A DNA stretch of 64,000 nt from Ampelomyces quisqualis (lineage: Eukaryota > Ascomycota > Dothideomycetes > Pleosporales > Phaeosphaeriaceae), in assembly GCA_018398575.1 (NCBI GenBank), contig JAGTXZ010000018.1:62001-126000 (forward strand), read 5' to 3'. Positions 32,547-43,429 of the stretch are shown here, piece after piece. Both the position numbers and the translations under genes were made by a program. Each line of letters opens with the position of its first letter. Within the stretch, counting starts at the first letter, position 1. The notes beneath the pieces are model-generated. The model ran no database searches. It had not been told where the DNA came from and was given only the letters and a program-made list of their open reading frames with translations.

Positions 32547-33966
32547 TCCGACGACGTCGACCTCTACGGTATGGCCACCAGCCCAGTAGCCCACTGTTGG
32601 ACCCCCAACCAATCCTGACTGCCCCAGACGTCCTCGGCATCCCCCGCAGCGCCACCAAGGCCGAGGTCAAGAAAGCCTACCACAAGGTCTGCACCCCACG
32701 TCTCCCCGCGACCCGATTCCTCACACGCAACAGGCCGCGCTCGCACATCACCCAGACAAGGTTGCAGAAGACGAGCGCGAAGAAGCCGAGGTCCGCTTCA
32801 AGACGGCGAAACAAGCCTACGAAATCCTCAACGATGACGACAAGCGACACCTGTACGACACCCACGGCATGTCCGCCTTCGACCCCTCCAACGGCATGGC
32901 CGGCGGCGGAGGCCCCGACATGGACGACATCTATGCGCAAATGTTTGGCAGCATGGGGGGCTTCGGCGGCATGCCCGGCGGCCGCCATGCGCCGCGCAAA
33001 GGACGTTCGGTAGAGCAGGAATACGAGGTCAGCCTCGAAGAGCTGTACAAGGGCAAGACGACCAAGTTCTCCAACACCAAGAACATTGTCTGCTCCACCT
33101 GCAAAGGAAGCGGCGGCAAGCAGGGCGCCAAGAGCCAGTCGTGCGCAAGCTGCAACGGACGAGGTATGCTCAGAACCCGCCGTAGCCCCATCCATGTCTT
33201 GTGCTAACGCAGCCTAGGTGCCAAAGCGGTGCTCCGTCAAGTCGGCCCCGGCCTGGTGACGCAAGAAACCGTGCCCTGCGGCAACTGTCAAGGGTCCGGC
33301 CAGGTCATTCCCGAGAAGCAAAGGTGCAAAAGGTGCAAGGGCAAAAAGGTCGTCGAGTCTAAGAACGTCCTCGAGCTCTACATCCCACGCGGCGCGCGAG
33401 AAGGCGAGCGCATAACGCTAGCTGGCGAAGCCGACCAACTACCCGACCAGGAGCCCGGCGACATCATTTTCACACTCAAGGAGGCCGAGCATGACGTCTT
33501 CGACCGCGCAGGCTCGGATCTAAGGGCAGAATTGAACATTAGCTTGGCCGAAGCGCTCACCGGCTTCAACCGCGTGGTTCTCACACATCTCGATGGACGA
33601 GGCATCCAGCTCAACGTACAACAACCCAACGGCAAGATCCTGCGGCCAGGCCAAGTGCTCAAGATCGAAGGCGAGGGTATGCCCATGAAGCGCAGCGACG
33701 CCAAAGGCGATCTTTACCTGGTGGTGGACATTGAGTTCCCTGAAGACGGATGGCTGAACAACGAGGCCGCACTACAAAAGATCAAGGACGCACTACCACC
33801 ACCCGAGCCCAAGCAGAAAGAGCACGACGAGGTCGAAGAGGTGGATATTGACTTCGACGCCGACATGGATGACTTTGGTGCAGGCAGCGGAGATCCAAGA
33901 GCTGGTGGCGGCGAATGGGAAGACGACGAGGAGGGCGAGGGTGGACCACAGTGTGCGACACAGTAG
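32547..33966 (+). CDS. XDJ1: DnaJ type I co-chaperone, Xdj1-like, with C-terminal CaaX box (5' exon unresolved)
   Basis: Hsp40 that stimulates Hsp70. Recognisable exons: 32547-32568, 32628-32686, 32734-33163, 33218-33966. They encode a J domain (SDDVDLYDVLGIPRSATKAE, then HHPDK), a Gly/Met-rich linker, a zinc region with four CxxCxGxG-type repeats (CSTCKGSG, CASCNGRG, CGNCQGSG, CKRCKGKK), and a substrate-binding region with LDGRGIQL and EFPEDGWLNNEAAL, closest to Xdj1. The protein ends QCATQ, a CaaX motif for farnesylation. The frame before SDDVDLYD has no ATG; the nearest upstream ATGs are at 32536 (wrong frame) and 32171, so the first exon is uncertain. Confidence 0.85.
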
Positions 33967-34963
33967 AGATACCATATCACGTACGATTAACGATTGCATG
34001 TCTCGGCGTTGAGGGAGGCAGTGGGTTTCGTTGCCCGTCGCATTGAATACGAAGCAGTTCCAAGTCTGCAGATGTAGACGAAAGTTTTGGCCAGGGTGTG
34101 TCGTGAAGCTGCATGACTGCAGTGCGAGCACTCCTGTTCTTTGACGGGGAAGCCCGTGGCGTGCTGCGATGCGAGAACATGTTGCAGGGTGATGCGGTTC
34201 AGTGTCCTGGTTGGTAACAGACGTCGTGAAGCTAGGTGTATATGATGTTGGACAGCCGCGTCACTCACGACTCCCATACACGACGAGAAGCGGTGGTGCC
34301 AATTGGCCACATGGCGAAGCAAGTATGGGGGCAGACAGTTGATGCCGGTATGCCAGAAAGCGAAAATCGACTTCGAGCCGGGTGTCGGAGGCCCAGGACA
34401 CGCAATGTGCAACTGTATTATTCCTGATGCTGAGGCATCAACGGGCTTCTCGTTGATCGATGTTGTTCCGGGAATGCTAGGGTACGGGTAATTCATCTTC
34501 CTCGTAGATTAGTGTGAAGTGCCTTCGATAGATGACCCTTTTGAGATCTGACTGTATGCTACATCTTGATTTGCAGGTTGGACGTCATTTCGACTCATTC
34601 TCGCCTACACTCACAAGGTCTGAAGCAGTCATCTGAGCACACTTTTGGAGATTACTGAGCCGCATACTAGTATGTTTACCTGGCCCCTGGGGCTCATCAG
34701 TGCAGGATATTTTGTGTATAGGTGAATGGGAATATGGAAGCTCGCGGGCACTTTCCACGTTTGCGTGCCCGTCACCTGCCGCACTCAGTTTCAACAGTCG
34801 ATGTGGAGTCGCGACAAGGTCCAAGTGCAATCCTCACGCTCGTAACAACGACCATTTTCGCCGCTGAAAGTCCTCACGTGCCTTTGTCTCAAGAAGAAGA
34901 CGGCCAGACGTCAATATGCACCACTAAAGGACCGCGCCGTCGAGACAAACCCCCCCGCCAGAC
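33967..34963. other. intergenic, no gene seen (1 kb)
   Basis: Overlapping ORFs of up to 169 aa on the minus strand show no family features. A roughly 40-bp imperfect direct repeat around the CGCCAGACGT motif straddles its right end (34929-34972 and 34981-35024). Confidence 0.4.
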
Positions 34964-35568
34964 GTGAACATGCAACACCACAGAACCGCGCCTCGCAGAC
35001 GTACCCCACCGCCAGACGTTGTGCGCTCTCTGCAAGTCCCTCCGCTGCCGCCTGCGCCAGTTCCGGAATTCCTCATCGTTGGGCTCTTCGCGCTCCGCCT
35101 CACCAAACGCCTCATAGAGGGTCTCGAGAACTATGCGGGGCGCGAAGCCGACATGGATTGGCTCACCAACTTTCTGGCACCGTACCCACCGGAATATGCT
35201 TTAGCTAAGATTTCGGGACCTAGGATGGAGGACTACGTCGCTACATATCAAGAGGTCGTCTCGAGAATGAGGAAGCAGCCGCGATATCCACTTCGGTTTA
35301 TGCAAATGAACCCCGACCAGTGGATGCGACGGCGACAGGGAGATGGCGACGTTGCGAGAGAGATGACACAAGGCAGGTGCTATGTTGTATGCAGGATTTT
35401 GCTCATGCTGACAAACCGATAGGGGAACGGTTGGAGATCATCGACTTTTGCGACGCGGCTGGCGAGTGGGGATCTATTCTGCCCATAGCGGCGCGTGAGG
35501 CGGAAAGAATGATAGAGCTGGCAGACCAGCGGCGGATCGCAGACTTGGAGGAGGGGATGCTGAAATGA
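34964..35568 (+). CDS. small unrecognised protein, possible GC-AG intron
   Basis: Frame 1 reads from ATG 34964 through a helical segment (EFLIVGLFALRLTKRLIEGL) to QGDGDVAREMTQ. A second frame carries GERLEIIDFCDAAGEWGSIL to the TGA at 35566-35568. A 50-nt intron with a GC donor (CAAG/GCAGGT, about 35373) and acceptor ACCGATAG (about 35422) would join them in phase; a frameshift is the alternative. Family unknown. Confidence 0.45.
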
Positions 35569-35836
35569 CGCGACTTTCCCAGGGGGGAAGGTCTTTGTTT
35601 CTTCGGACAAGCAAATTATGGTTTCTGCGGACAAGCAAACTATTGGCAATAGGGGCGTGGCTGGAAAAGACGCGGTCGGGACACGCGACTAACTTCGGTA
35701 CACTTCTCTTCCATGCGACGTCAGGCTATATTTAGCCAAGCATGAATGAGAGGACGGTCTCAGCCATAAATCTTAAAAGTCGCGCATCCGGCGCGCAGCC
35801 ATTCGCGTTTTGCTTTCACGACAATCACACTGGACC

Positions 35837-37012
35837 ATGTCGGACCAAAATACACCAGCGCCTGGCGCGCAACATTCACCTGCCACACCAGCACAACCAG
35901 GACCCGTTGCCACACTGCAGTCCAACTTCTCGCGACCCACGACTGCCAATCGCAACGCACCCATTCAGAACCCAACCACACCGCTGGCCGCAACAGCCGA
36001 CGAGCCTCCAAGTCTCAATGGCAAGCTCAACACTGCAGACCGGTATTGGAAGTTCAAAGGTGCCCTCCAAACCGTCGCCATCATCACTGGCCTGATCGGC
36101 CTCGGCACCATTGGCTGGTGCGTCGGCACCACGCCCATGAACGACGAGCTAACCTACGGCTATGACGAATACTGGACCCTCTGGCCGTCTCTCGTCACCT
36201 TCTCTGTATCCATCCTCTGGTGCGCGGCATGTATTCTCGGGCTCGTTGTGCGCAAGCGCCCGCTGCACCCCGGCCTGCGCGTCGCCATCGACCTGCTACT
36301 CTGGCTCTCGTTGCTCGTGACCGCGCTGTTCGCCATGGTGTCCCTGGTTGAAATTCGCCAGTGGGGCCAGGGCGGCAGTTTGCAATCGTATGGATTCGGA
36401 TCCTCGAGCTATGGCGACTACGAACTCGCTGCGAACGGGACCTGGGTGTGGGAACAACGACAAGATTCATCGACTTCCAGCTCCACGAGTTACACGCGTT
36501 CGTGCGATGGCCGGTCGTCGTCGTCGTATGGTAGTTTCGCGAGCTGCGCGGAACAAGATGCCTACGTGAACAAGCTGTGGCAGGAAAAGCCTCGTCGTCA
36601 GAGCATCGAGGTGACGGGCGTCGTGTGCCAGTTTTTCAGTCTTGTTCTGCACTTCGCACTGTTCGTATGGGCGTGTGTAGACTGCCACAGGTACAATCGC
36701 AGCAAAGTCAGCAAAGACGCTGAGAAGCTCGCAGCGACTATCGTGCAGACCATGATCACGAATGGCGCCGTCATTCCGCCGCCGGGACAGGCGCATACGG
36801 GCCCCATGGCGCCTTGGGAACAGCAGATGGGGTACTATCAGCTTCCCCAGACTGGTCAGGCGTATCCTATGCTGGCCATGTATCCCCAGGGCATGCAGCA
36901 GGCACCGCCTATGCCGCAGCAGTTCCACGCGCCTCGAGGAATGGCGGGACCCGTTGCGCCAAGCGCTCTTGGGTCGAGCAATAACAAGGGCGAGAGTCCT
37001 AGGTATACTTGA
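35837..37012 (+). CDS. four-transmembrane membrane protein, function unknown
   Basis: Single exon, 391 aa. A Pro/Thr-rich N-terminus precedes hydrophobic segments at about residues 77-100 (LQTVAIITGLIGLGTIGWCV), 118-140 (VTFSVSILWCAACILGLVV), 148-170 (AIDLLLWLSLLVTALFAMVS) and 262-285 (VCQFFSLVLHFALFVWACVD). A Ser-rich loop with two Cys (SCDGRSSSSYGSFASC) lies between TM3 and TM4. The C-terminus is Met/Pro/Gln-rich. Topology resembles fungal MARVEL-like proteins, but I cannot assign a family. TA-rich sequence and a TATTTA motif precede the start. Confidence 0.75.
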   Translation: MSDQNTPAPGAQHSPATPAQPGPVATLQSNFSRPTTANRNAPIQNPTTPLAATADEPPSLNGKLNTADRYWKFKGALQTVAIITGLIGLGTIGWCVGTTPMNDELTYGYDEYWTLWPSLVTFSVSILWCAACILGLVVRKRPLHPGLRVAIDLLLWLSLLVTALFAMVSLVEIRQWGQGGSLQSYGFGSSSYGDYELAANGTWVWEQRQDSSTSSSTSYTRSCDGRSSSSYGSFASCAEQDAYVNKLWQEKPRRQSIEVTGVVCQFFSLVLHFALFVWACVDCHRYNRSKVSKDAEKLAATIVQTMITNGAVIPPPGQAHTGPMAPWEQQMGYYQLPQTGQAYPMLAMYPQGMQQAPPMPQQFHAPRGMAGPVAPSALGSSNNKGESPRYT

Positions 37013-37942
37013 GTACCACTGGCGGAGATTACTTGTACTTGAGCCAGGGCGTTTGTTAGCCGTTCTTCGGGGCGAATTCGTCCAACTTGATACCCACGTC
37101 GCGTAATAAAACCAATTCATTTTTTTTGCACACGCCTATCGTCCTCAACGTTAGCCCATCCGACGCTCAGGTTGGCTCAAGAATATTTGCTAATAAAACC
37201 ACAGTCAAGGCCTTTCCCATCCGGCTGCTGTCGAGTATCAGCGAGACCAGTATCGGCGTTATCATCGGATGCTGTCGGGCTTTCGTCACACTGATCCGAA
37301 ACCATACAACTCCGAGCGAAACCCAAGGATTCATCAGGCAAAGACAAGGTGGGGACAGTAGGGATGGTGGTCCAGACAAATGTGAAACAGAATGCTATCC
37401 CCACGGGTGACACTGAGGCTGCATCCTGAACTGAGTCTGCAGGTTCCAAAGATGGGAGACGCGCATGGGCAAAAAGAGGATTCGCGTAAGAAGAGGAGCA
37501 AGATGGAACGCGTTGAGAGTCAAGATTCGAGATTCTTCCGAGCATTCTGTTTCCATGGCGCTGTAGAGGCTGCTTGATGGTCTCTACTTCAGCGGCTGGA
37601 TGCTTCTTTGTGCGAAACGCATGCGTTTCTCTCTCATTGACAAGCGAGAGATTCTCCTCTTTTCCATATCAACCTCGATCGTCAAGGCGCTGACTTTCCT
37701 ATAGCTTTGCCATGGTCTGGATAGGTATCTTCCGTCATTTGATTCGCCAGATCACAGGCCAGAATACATTGTGGCGTCCGCTGTGTTCGTGGGCGTGATC
37801 GGGTTTTAAGGCTGCGATTGATGACTAGACCTCAATGTCTCAGCTAGTCTGCCCAAGTTCGACTGGTCCTGTGACTGCCACGAGCATGGCAAACGTAGCT
37901 TCGTGTGTGCTGTATTGAGTGTATGCTGCCCCTTCCGCGGCC
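37013..37942. other. intergenic between convergent genes, no gene seen
   Basis: 930 bp between two stops; short ORFs on both strands without domains. Confidence 0.45.
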
Positions 37943-39893
37943 CTACGTTACGCCAGATGCCCAAGGAAACTTGGGATCGAACTCATTAGTGTCAAGACCC
38001 CAGATCTCGATCCATTTCACGCTCTCGAGGCTGACCACCTCGATTCTTCTCATTGGCCCAGCTCTTTTCGCATTCATACTGTTTTTCTGTCCCTCGGGCA
38101 TCGCAGGGACATTTTTCGGCGGGCTTATGACACCACCAAGCTTATAAACGAGTTTGTCCCCTAGTCCAATGTACTTCACATTCCTGTACTCTGGCCGCCA
38201 AAATTCAGTGGCCATGACGAAGGCATGCATCTCGGCGTCCATGGAAGCGACCGTGTCGCCGAATTCGGTCCCTGGTCGGATGAGCATGCGTATTGCCCAT
38301 AGTTTCGGCACCAGGGTCACTATTTGACGAAGTGACTCCAACGGTGGGACGCAGCAGCGAAACCCAAGCTGTTCGAGGTTAGGACATGCGTGACAAAGCT
38401 TATACAAGGCATCATCGGTAATCATCCATTGATCGGAAAGAAGGAGGTGGCGCATGGTCTTGTGATGCGATTGTATGACTGCGAGATATTCACCAGCGAG
38501 GCCGCGACATTGATTCTCCGTTGGGGTAGGAGTGTTATTTGCGCTTGTGGCACCATTAGCTGTCTCGGGATTGGCTATGGACGGGGTGGTGGGCGTTGCG
38601 GCAGAGCTGTTCGGTTTGGATTGCTCTTTGCGTCGACGGCTGACGTGGTACAAACGTTCGATCCCCGTGAACTTGGCGAACATGGCAGCTTGCTCCTTGT
38701 CGACGTGATCTGTGCGGAATATCTTGAGATTCTTAGGAAAAGGGTGCGTATTGTTCACCCTCCACATATCGTCGAGAAAGACAGTCATAGGGTCAGACGA
38801 GCCCATGCAATTGAAGATGGTTAACTCTTCTTGCATGTTTGGATCGAATATTTCATGAAAGTCGTGCCCCAGGAAGCGCGTGTAGAGGTTGTAGATGCCC
38901 AGTCGCCTGATAGGCAAGCAGGCCTTCGCGGCGACGCACCGGCCGAAGATGGACATGAGGTTGACCGACTCTTCACCCCTGTCTCGCATGCGCGGATTCC
39001 AGTGTAGCAAAAGATTTTCGAGCTGCTTTGCACCGAGCAGGATGAGCGAGATATCGTCCGGATAGCACAGGGGGTCAATGTCGTATACGACCAGCGTCTT
39101 GAGATTGGGCATCGGGGATATTATGGTGGTCGGACGCGGGATCCGGTTCGTCTGGCTGCGGAGGGTGAAGGACGTCAGGGTCGAGGAGCGGTTTCGGAGG
39201 CCCTGGTAGAGGGTGTTGAGGGGCTTCGTGTTGAGCTCCCAGCTACGCTTGTCAGCAACATCCGAGAGACGCAGCGTATACGACATACGCGAACGCCTTG
39301 AGGTTCTTCATTTTGTCAAGCGCAGCGCGCATGGCGATCTGCAGCACCATGCTGTTGTCCGGCACGCGGCCCTGCTTGTAGTCGTCCTCGTCATGCTCCC
39401 GCCATTCGCCGGCGACGCGAAACGACTGCACGTAGTCTGTGAAGTTCCTGGCCACGAGAGTGTTCAGACCCATGGCGAAAGGGCTGGACCCCCCATACCC
39501 TTCCGGCCGCCCATCGCTGTCATAACGGATCTGAGCGTGCGATCGCAGCGTCACCTCTTCGTACAGGCGAGGCAGGGCCATGTAGTAGAAGAGGCGCGAA
39601 GTACGCGTGATGCGGGCCACATCTGCCACATCGTCCAGCTACGGTTGCCATCAGCATTGCGGCCTTGAGGTCACGGGGTCGGCTCGATGAAGGTCGCAGC
39701 TGCGCGTCGCAACACATACATGGGAAAGAATCAACTGGATCAGATGCAACGGCAGCTCTTTGGCCTGCGCGGCATTGGGATGTGTGCGCGCAGGGCTCGT
39801 GAACCACGAATGTATGGGCGCAGTGATGGGTGCTGAGCCAAACCGGAGGGAAGCTCCTGCACGCGCGCGGCGGGTTTCTGGCGTGTCTGGCAT
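37943..39893 (-). CDS. F-box protein with leucine-rich-repeat-like C-terminus
   Basis: Exons 39893-39720, 39638-39289, 39242-37943. The F-box is split by the first intron: AKELPLHLIQLILSH joins LDDVADVARITRTSRLFYYM. The second join (GTATGT donor) gives KAFAWELNTKPLNTLYQGL. Downstream are irregular leucine-rich segments (MPNLKTLVVYDIDPL, CPNLEQLGFRC, VPKLWAIRML) and a low-complexity Asn/Thr/Pro insert (NGATSANNTPTPTENQ). F-box proteins recruit substrates to SCF ubiquitin ligases via Skp1. The gene shares the neddylation theme with CSN5 10 kb away, but that is coincidence unless shown otherwise. Confidence 0.82.
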
Positions 39894-40191
39894 GGGCGGT
39901 CGTCGCAGCGAGCTCTCGAGACAGAAAAAGGACTGTCACATGGTCTTTGCAGAGGGAGGACATGGCCTGGCATTTCTCAACCATGGTAGCAGCCAGTAGG
40001 TAAATACGCTCGCATGCGGCACCCCAGCATGACTCGCCACACGCACACTTCCTCGGACGCCGCATTGGTCCGGAGCAGAGCCGATTTTGTTCTCATCCTC
40101 TTACCAGATGGCCCACTTCTTCTCCTGCTACTTGAGAGCCAGGCTGGCCGCTGTACAGTAAAGTTTCCGGAGCTTCCAGTATTCGTGCGCC

Positions 40192-42034
40192 TCATCCGGA
40201 CAGGAAGAGCCATGGCTGCTCATCGCCGTAGGCTTCCCCGGGATACACAAACGGCACCTCAATAGTCTCGTCAAAGACGCTCATGGGAGGTATCTTTCCA
40301 TGACTTGAATCCAAGCTCAGAATCTTCTGCTCCGGAACCGGCACCACCACGCCACACTCCCAATTCCGTATGCTCAAGCTTCCCACCTGCCCAGTCTTCT
40401 TGAGTACCTTTTGCATACCCCACGCTGATTCTGACATGTTTGCTGAGCCAGTATACACCCACGCAAAAGGCTTGCCGTTGTTCTTGATGCCGCGTGCGAA
40501 CAAAAGTTTGTTGTGCGAGAGCATGCCACGGCGCGTCGAGTCGTAGTTGCGGAGACATTCTCGTGGGAAGGTCGGGGCATCGTAGTACTTCTTGCGCAAC
40601 GAAATGGTGCCGCCACAATCCCGCCCGCCGATGCTATTCTCTACCGCTTTGTCGGTAGGAAAGTACACTCGGAAATGGTCGCGAATATTGGAGACCGTAG
40701 ATGCTGCAGCGAAAGGCTCGCCACGTGCAGCCAGGTACATGCGTTGCAGGAACTGGTCATTGATCGCTCCTAGTGACGCAGACGCGTAGTCTATTTCGAT
40801 CATCTTTACATCGTCCAGTTCTAGATCTCGGATAGCTTTGGCCAATCCAGCCAGACCGGTAGGATTCTGCAACTCGCCTGGATGAGAACCTCCACTGTTT
40901 CCTGTTAGCTAAGATTCAAGCGTTGCCGAGATCCACGTACATAGCATGCACGAAAGCCAAATGGCCTGTCTGTGCAAAGTCAAACTTTCGCACCCCATCA
41001 GCGACATTGGTGCCTATTTCCTGTCTTTCCAGGAAATGTACCAATTCTTTCCCGAATGCCGTCAAATCCTTCTTATCGCCCACGGCTCCGTCCTTCCTGC
41101 GCGGAAGGTCGACCAGAAAGACGGAATTCTCCATGACTCCAGGCTGCCAGTCATTCGGCACCTCGCCCCAGTCAAAAGGTATCATGTTTGCTGATGGCAC
41201 GACCACTCGCAACTTGTCCTTTCCGAACAGCAACATAAGCTTGCTGTGCATACTGTGAATGAGGCCGTCCATAGGAGGAAAGTGCATCTTCAGGTTCGGA
41301 ACACCAGCTTCTTCCATCTCACGAACCCATCGTTGCTGAACATCTTCTCCCTTTGCGTTCATGACCCAAATCTGCTTGACTTTGCGTGGACTCAGCTTCT
41401 TGACTAGCCACTCCGAGTCCCACATGAAAGAGCTGATAACGGCAATGTTGAGACTTTCGGCTTGCAGCACCTCATCGATGGTAATATCATCTGTACGAGG
41501 AAAGTTCGTGGCAGCTGTGCGCTTAATTGCTCCTCGAGGATATTCTAACGTCGATACAATGCTCGGTGCTTGCACATCGGGGTTTGTCCGTGCGTCACTG
41601 GCCGTCTGCTTTGAAGGAAGGCTGGGTGGTGGCTCCCGTTTCCGCTTCCCGAGTCTGGCAAGACGTTCCAATTCCATAGCTTTGCGATCGATTCCAGAGA
41701 TTCCAGAAGCCCTCGATTGTCCGGTAGACGATGTAGTATGCAGAGTTGAAGAAGCCGGTATTGTGCCTGTTGTGATCGGGCTCGAACAGGTGACAGCAGA
41801 TGATAGCTTTGCAGTCAGAAGTTGCTGAGGACTAGCGGATTGCTTCATCGCTCCAAGAGATAGCGCCATTGCTCGACGCATATCGTCGTCTTCGTCCTCG
41901 GTGTCAGAGGTAAGGTCAATCACCTTGGGGTCCTGGTGGTCCGCCTTTACCCTCTTTGGTTGCCTTGGTGGACTGTCGTGCAGGGATAACGCCAGCGCCA
42001 GTTTGAGGTCTTCGTCCTCGTCGGACGACGCCAT
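40192..42034 (-). CDS. TDP1: tyrosyl-DNA phosphodiesterase 1 with N-terminal UIM-like motifs
   Basis: Repairs topoisomerase I-DNA adducts by cleaving 3'-phosphotyrosyl bonds. Exons 42034-40941 and 40894-40192, joined as FVHAIGGSHPGELQNPTGLA. The two HKD catalytic motifs are intact: HSMHSKLMLLF and SHNKLLFARG with GSANMSESAWG. N-terminal residues about 5-20 and 45-62 (DEDLKLALALSLHDSP, DDMRRAMALSLGAMK) match the ubiquitin-interacting-motif pattern (acidic run, x-Ala-x-x-x-Ser). An upstream in-frame Met at 42127 is possible; 42034 (MASSDEDEDL) is preferred. Confidence 0.9.
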
Positions 42035-42124
42035 TCCAGGACTATAAAATGCTGGTGTTGTTGTCGCTTTGTTGTCGCTGTTAAGGCAAGCGGCGATACA
42101 CAAGCGAGAGGGCACACGCGGCTT

Positions 42125-42146
42125 CACGTGCTCACGTGATGACGTG
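42125..42146. promoter_or_regulatory. clustered ACGTG boxes upstream of TDP1
   Basis: CACGTG at 42125-42130 and 42133-42138 followed by TGACGTG at 42140-42146, about 90-110 bp upstream of the preferred TDP1 start. Likely bHLH/bZIP sites by motif only. Confidence 0.4.
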
Positions 42147-42470
42147 TTTACCAGGATTACACAAATGGCCCAGTTTGTGGAACAAGCTCACACTACAGTC
42201 TTGTGCACGATACGTTGTCTATAACTGCTCGATGCTGCAGATTTCATTTGCCATTTTCGTGCTGTTCTGCGAGGGATTACTCGGTTCTACTTGAATCACT
42301 GTAGCTTGTCAACGCCTCCTGACCTCGCCTTTGGCGTATTGGAAGGAAGAGACACTACGATATTGTAAAGGACAGCTAGGTGCACCAAATCTGCAAGTAC
42401 CCAGGTGACTATCATCACAATGGCGATTGGATTCGCCAGGTACCCGTGCGCCTCCGGCCATACCCACCAT

Positions 42471-42610
42471 CAGTAAGTATGGCTCAAGTTCAGGCCAAAC
42501 AAGCTCAGTAAGTATGGCTCAAGTTCAGGCCAAACAAGCTCAGTAAGTATGGCTCAAGTTCAGGCCAAACAAGCTCAGTAAGTATGGCTCAAGTTCAGGC
42601 CAAACAAGCT
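42471..42610 (+). repeat. perfect 4 x 35-bp tandem repeat
   Basis: Four identical copies of a 35-bp unit beginning CAGTAAGTAT and ending CCAAACAAGCT. Each unit contains AGTAAGTAT, a consensus 5' splice site when read on the plus strand. No ORF runs through it. It lies between TDP1 and URM1. Confidence 0.95.
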
Positions 42611-42845
42611 GCCCGCGAGCCTTGACAGCCAGATGGCGTAGGAGGAACCGCGCTCGTCGCTACGAACCACGATATGTGCGAGCGATATGACAATCAGTAC
42701 AACTTGCCATCCTTGGATTCCGGGTTGGCTGGGTCGAGCCACCACACGCTGACAGCGTAAAGGGGGACACACCACCATGCTAGCTTAGCCGCAGAGATGT
42801 TGCCAATGTTCCTGCCTAAGAATTTGGCTGTGTTCTGCGGAACTA

Positions 42846-43266
42846 CTATCCACCATGAAGAGTCGAAACAAACATGATGTGGTCTTGTTTCTGCAGTTCG
42901 TATTTGTCCTCTCCCTCAAGCTCCCAGTCGGCTTCGTTGATGAGGACTAGGATTCCAGGTCGGCTGCAACACACATGTTACGGCTCGTCGGTACCAATCA
43001 GCACGAGTGACTCACACCGTATCATCTAACACGAAGAGCTCCTTGCGTGGGTCCTTCATGAGCTTGTCGCAAAGGTATCGGACAAGGAAGGCCACATTTG
43101 CTTGTGCACCCGACTCATCTTGCGCGGGTAGCATGATTGAGTACTTCTTCTGGTTACCGAACAGAATCTCAAGTCCTCCACTGCCGGGGTTAGCCACGCA
43201 ATCATGGCGCTCTGGTCTGACGAACGTGAACTCGACCGTAATGGGAACGCCAGCCTCGTTTGACAT
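42846..43266 (-). CDS. URM1: ubiquitin-related modifier Urm1
   Basis: Sulfur carrier for 2-thiolation of wobble U34 in tRNA Lys/Glu/Gln and a protein modifier. Exons 43266-43016 and 42963-42846, joined as LDDTVRPGILVLINEADWEL. The beta-grasp fold signature is present (ITVEFTFVRPERHDCVANPG near the N-terminus, then FVSTLHGG) and it ends in the required C-terminal Gly-Gly followed directly by the stop codon. About 122 aa; fungal Urm1 proteins are about 99-120. Divergent to ELP2 with 163 bp between starts. Confidence 0.94.
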
Positions 43267-43429
43267 TGCTGTGGATCAGCGCGCAGCCGTCTGTCGTGAA
43301 GAGTGGGTGGTCCGAAAGCAGCTCGGCCCTGCTGAATCAGTGTCAAGCTAAGCGAGACTAGCGCCACAGAAATCTCCAAAGTGGTCAGCACATGATGCGG
43401 CCTCGCGACGTCAACGAACGTTGGTGAGG
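43267..43429. promoter_or_regulatory. divergent promoter URM1/ELP2
   Basis: 163 bp separate the URM1 and ELP2 start codons. No other gene can fit, so regulation is likely to be shared. No obvious TATA box. Confidence 0.6.

Noticed and set aside
32536..32586. ATG at 32536 as XDJ1 start
   Set aside because: Its frame reads MQCSPTTSTSTVWPPAQ then stop, and no donor puts it in phase with the J domain.
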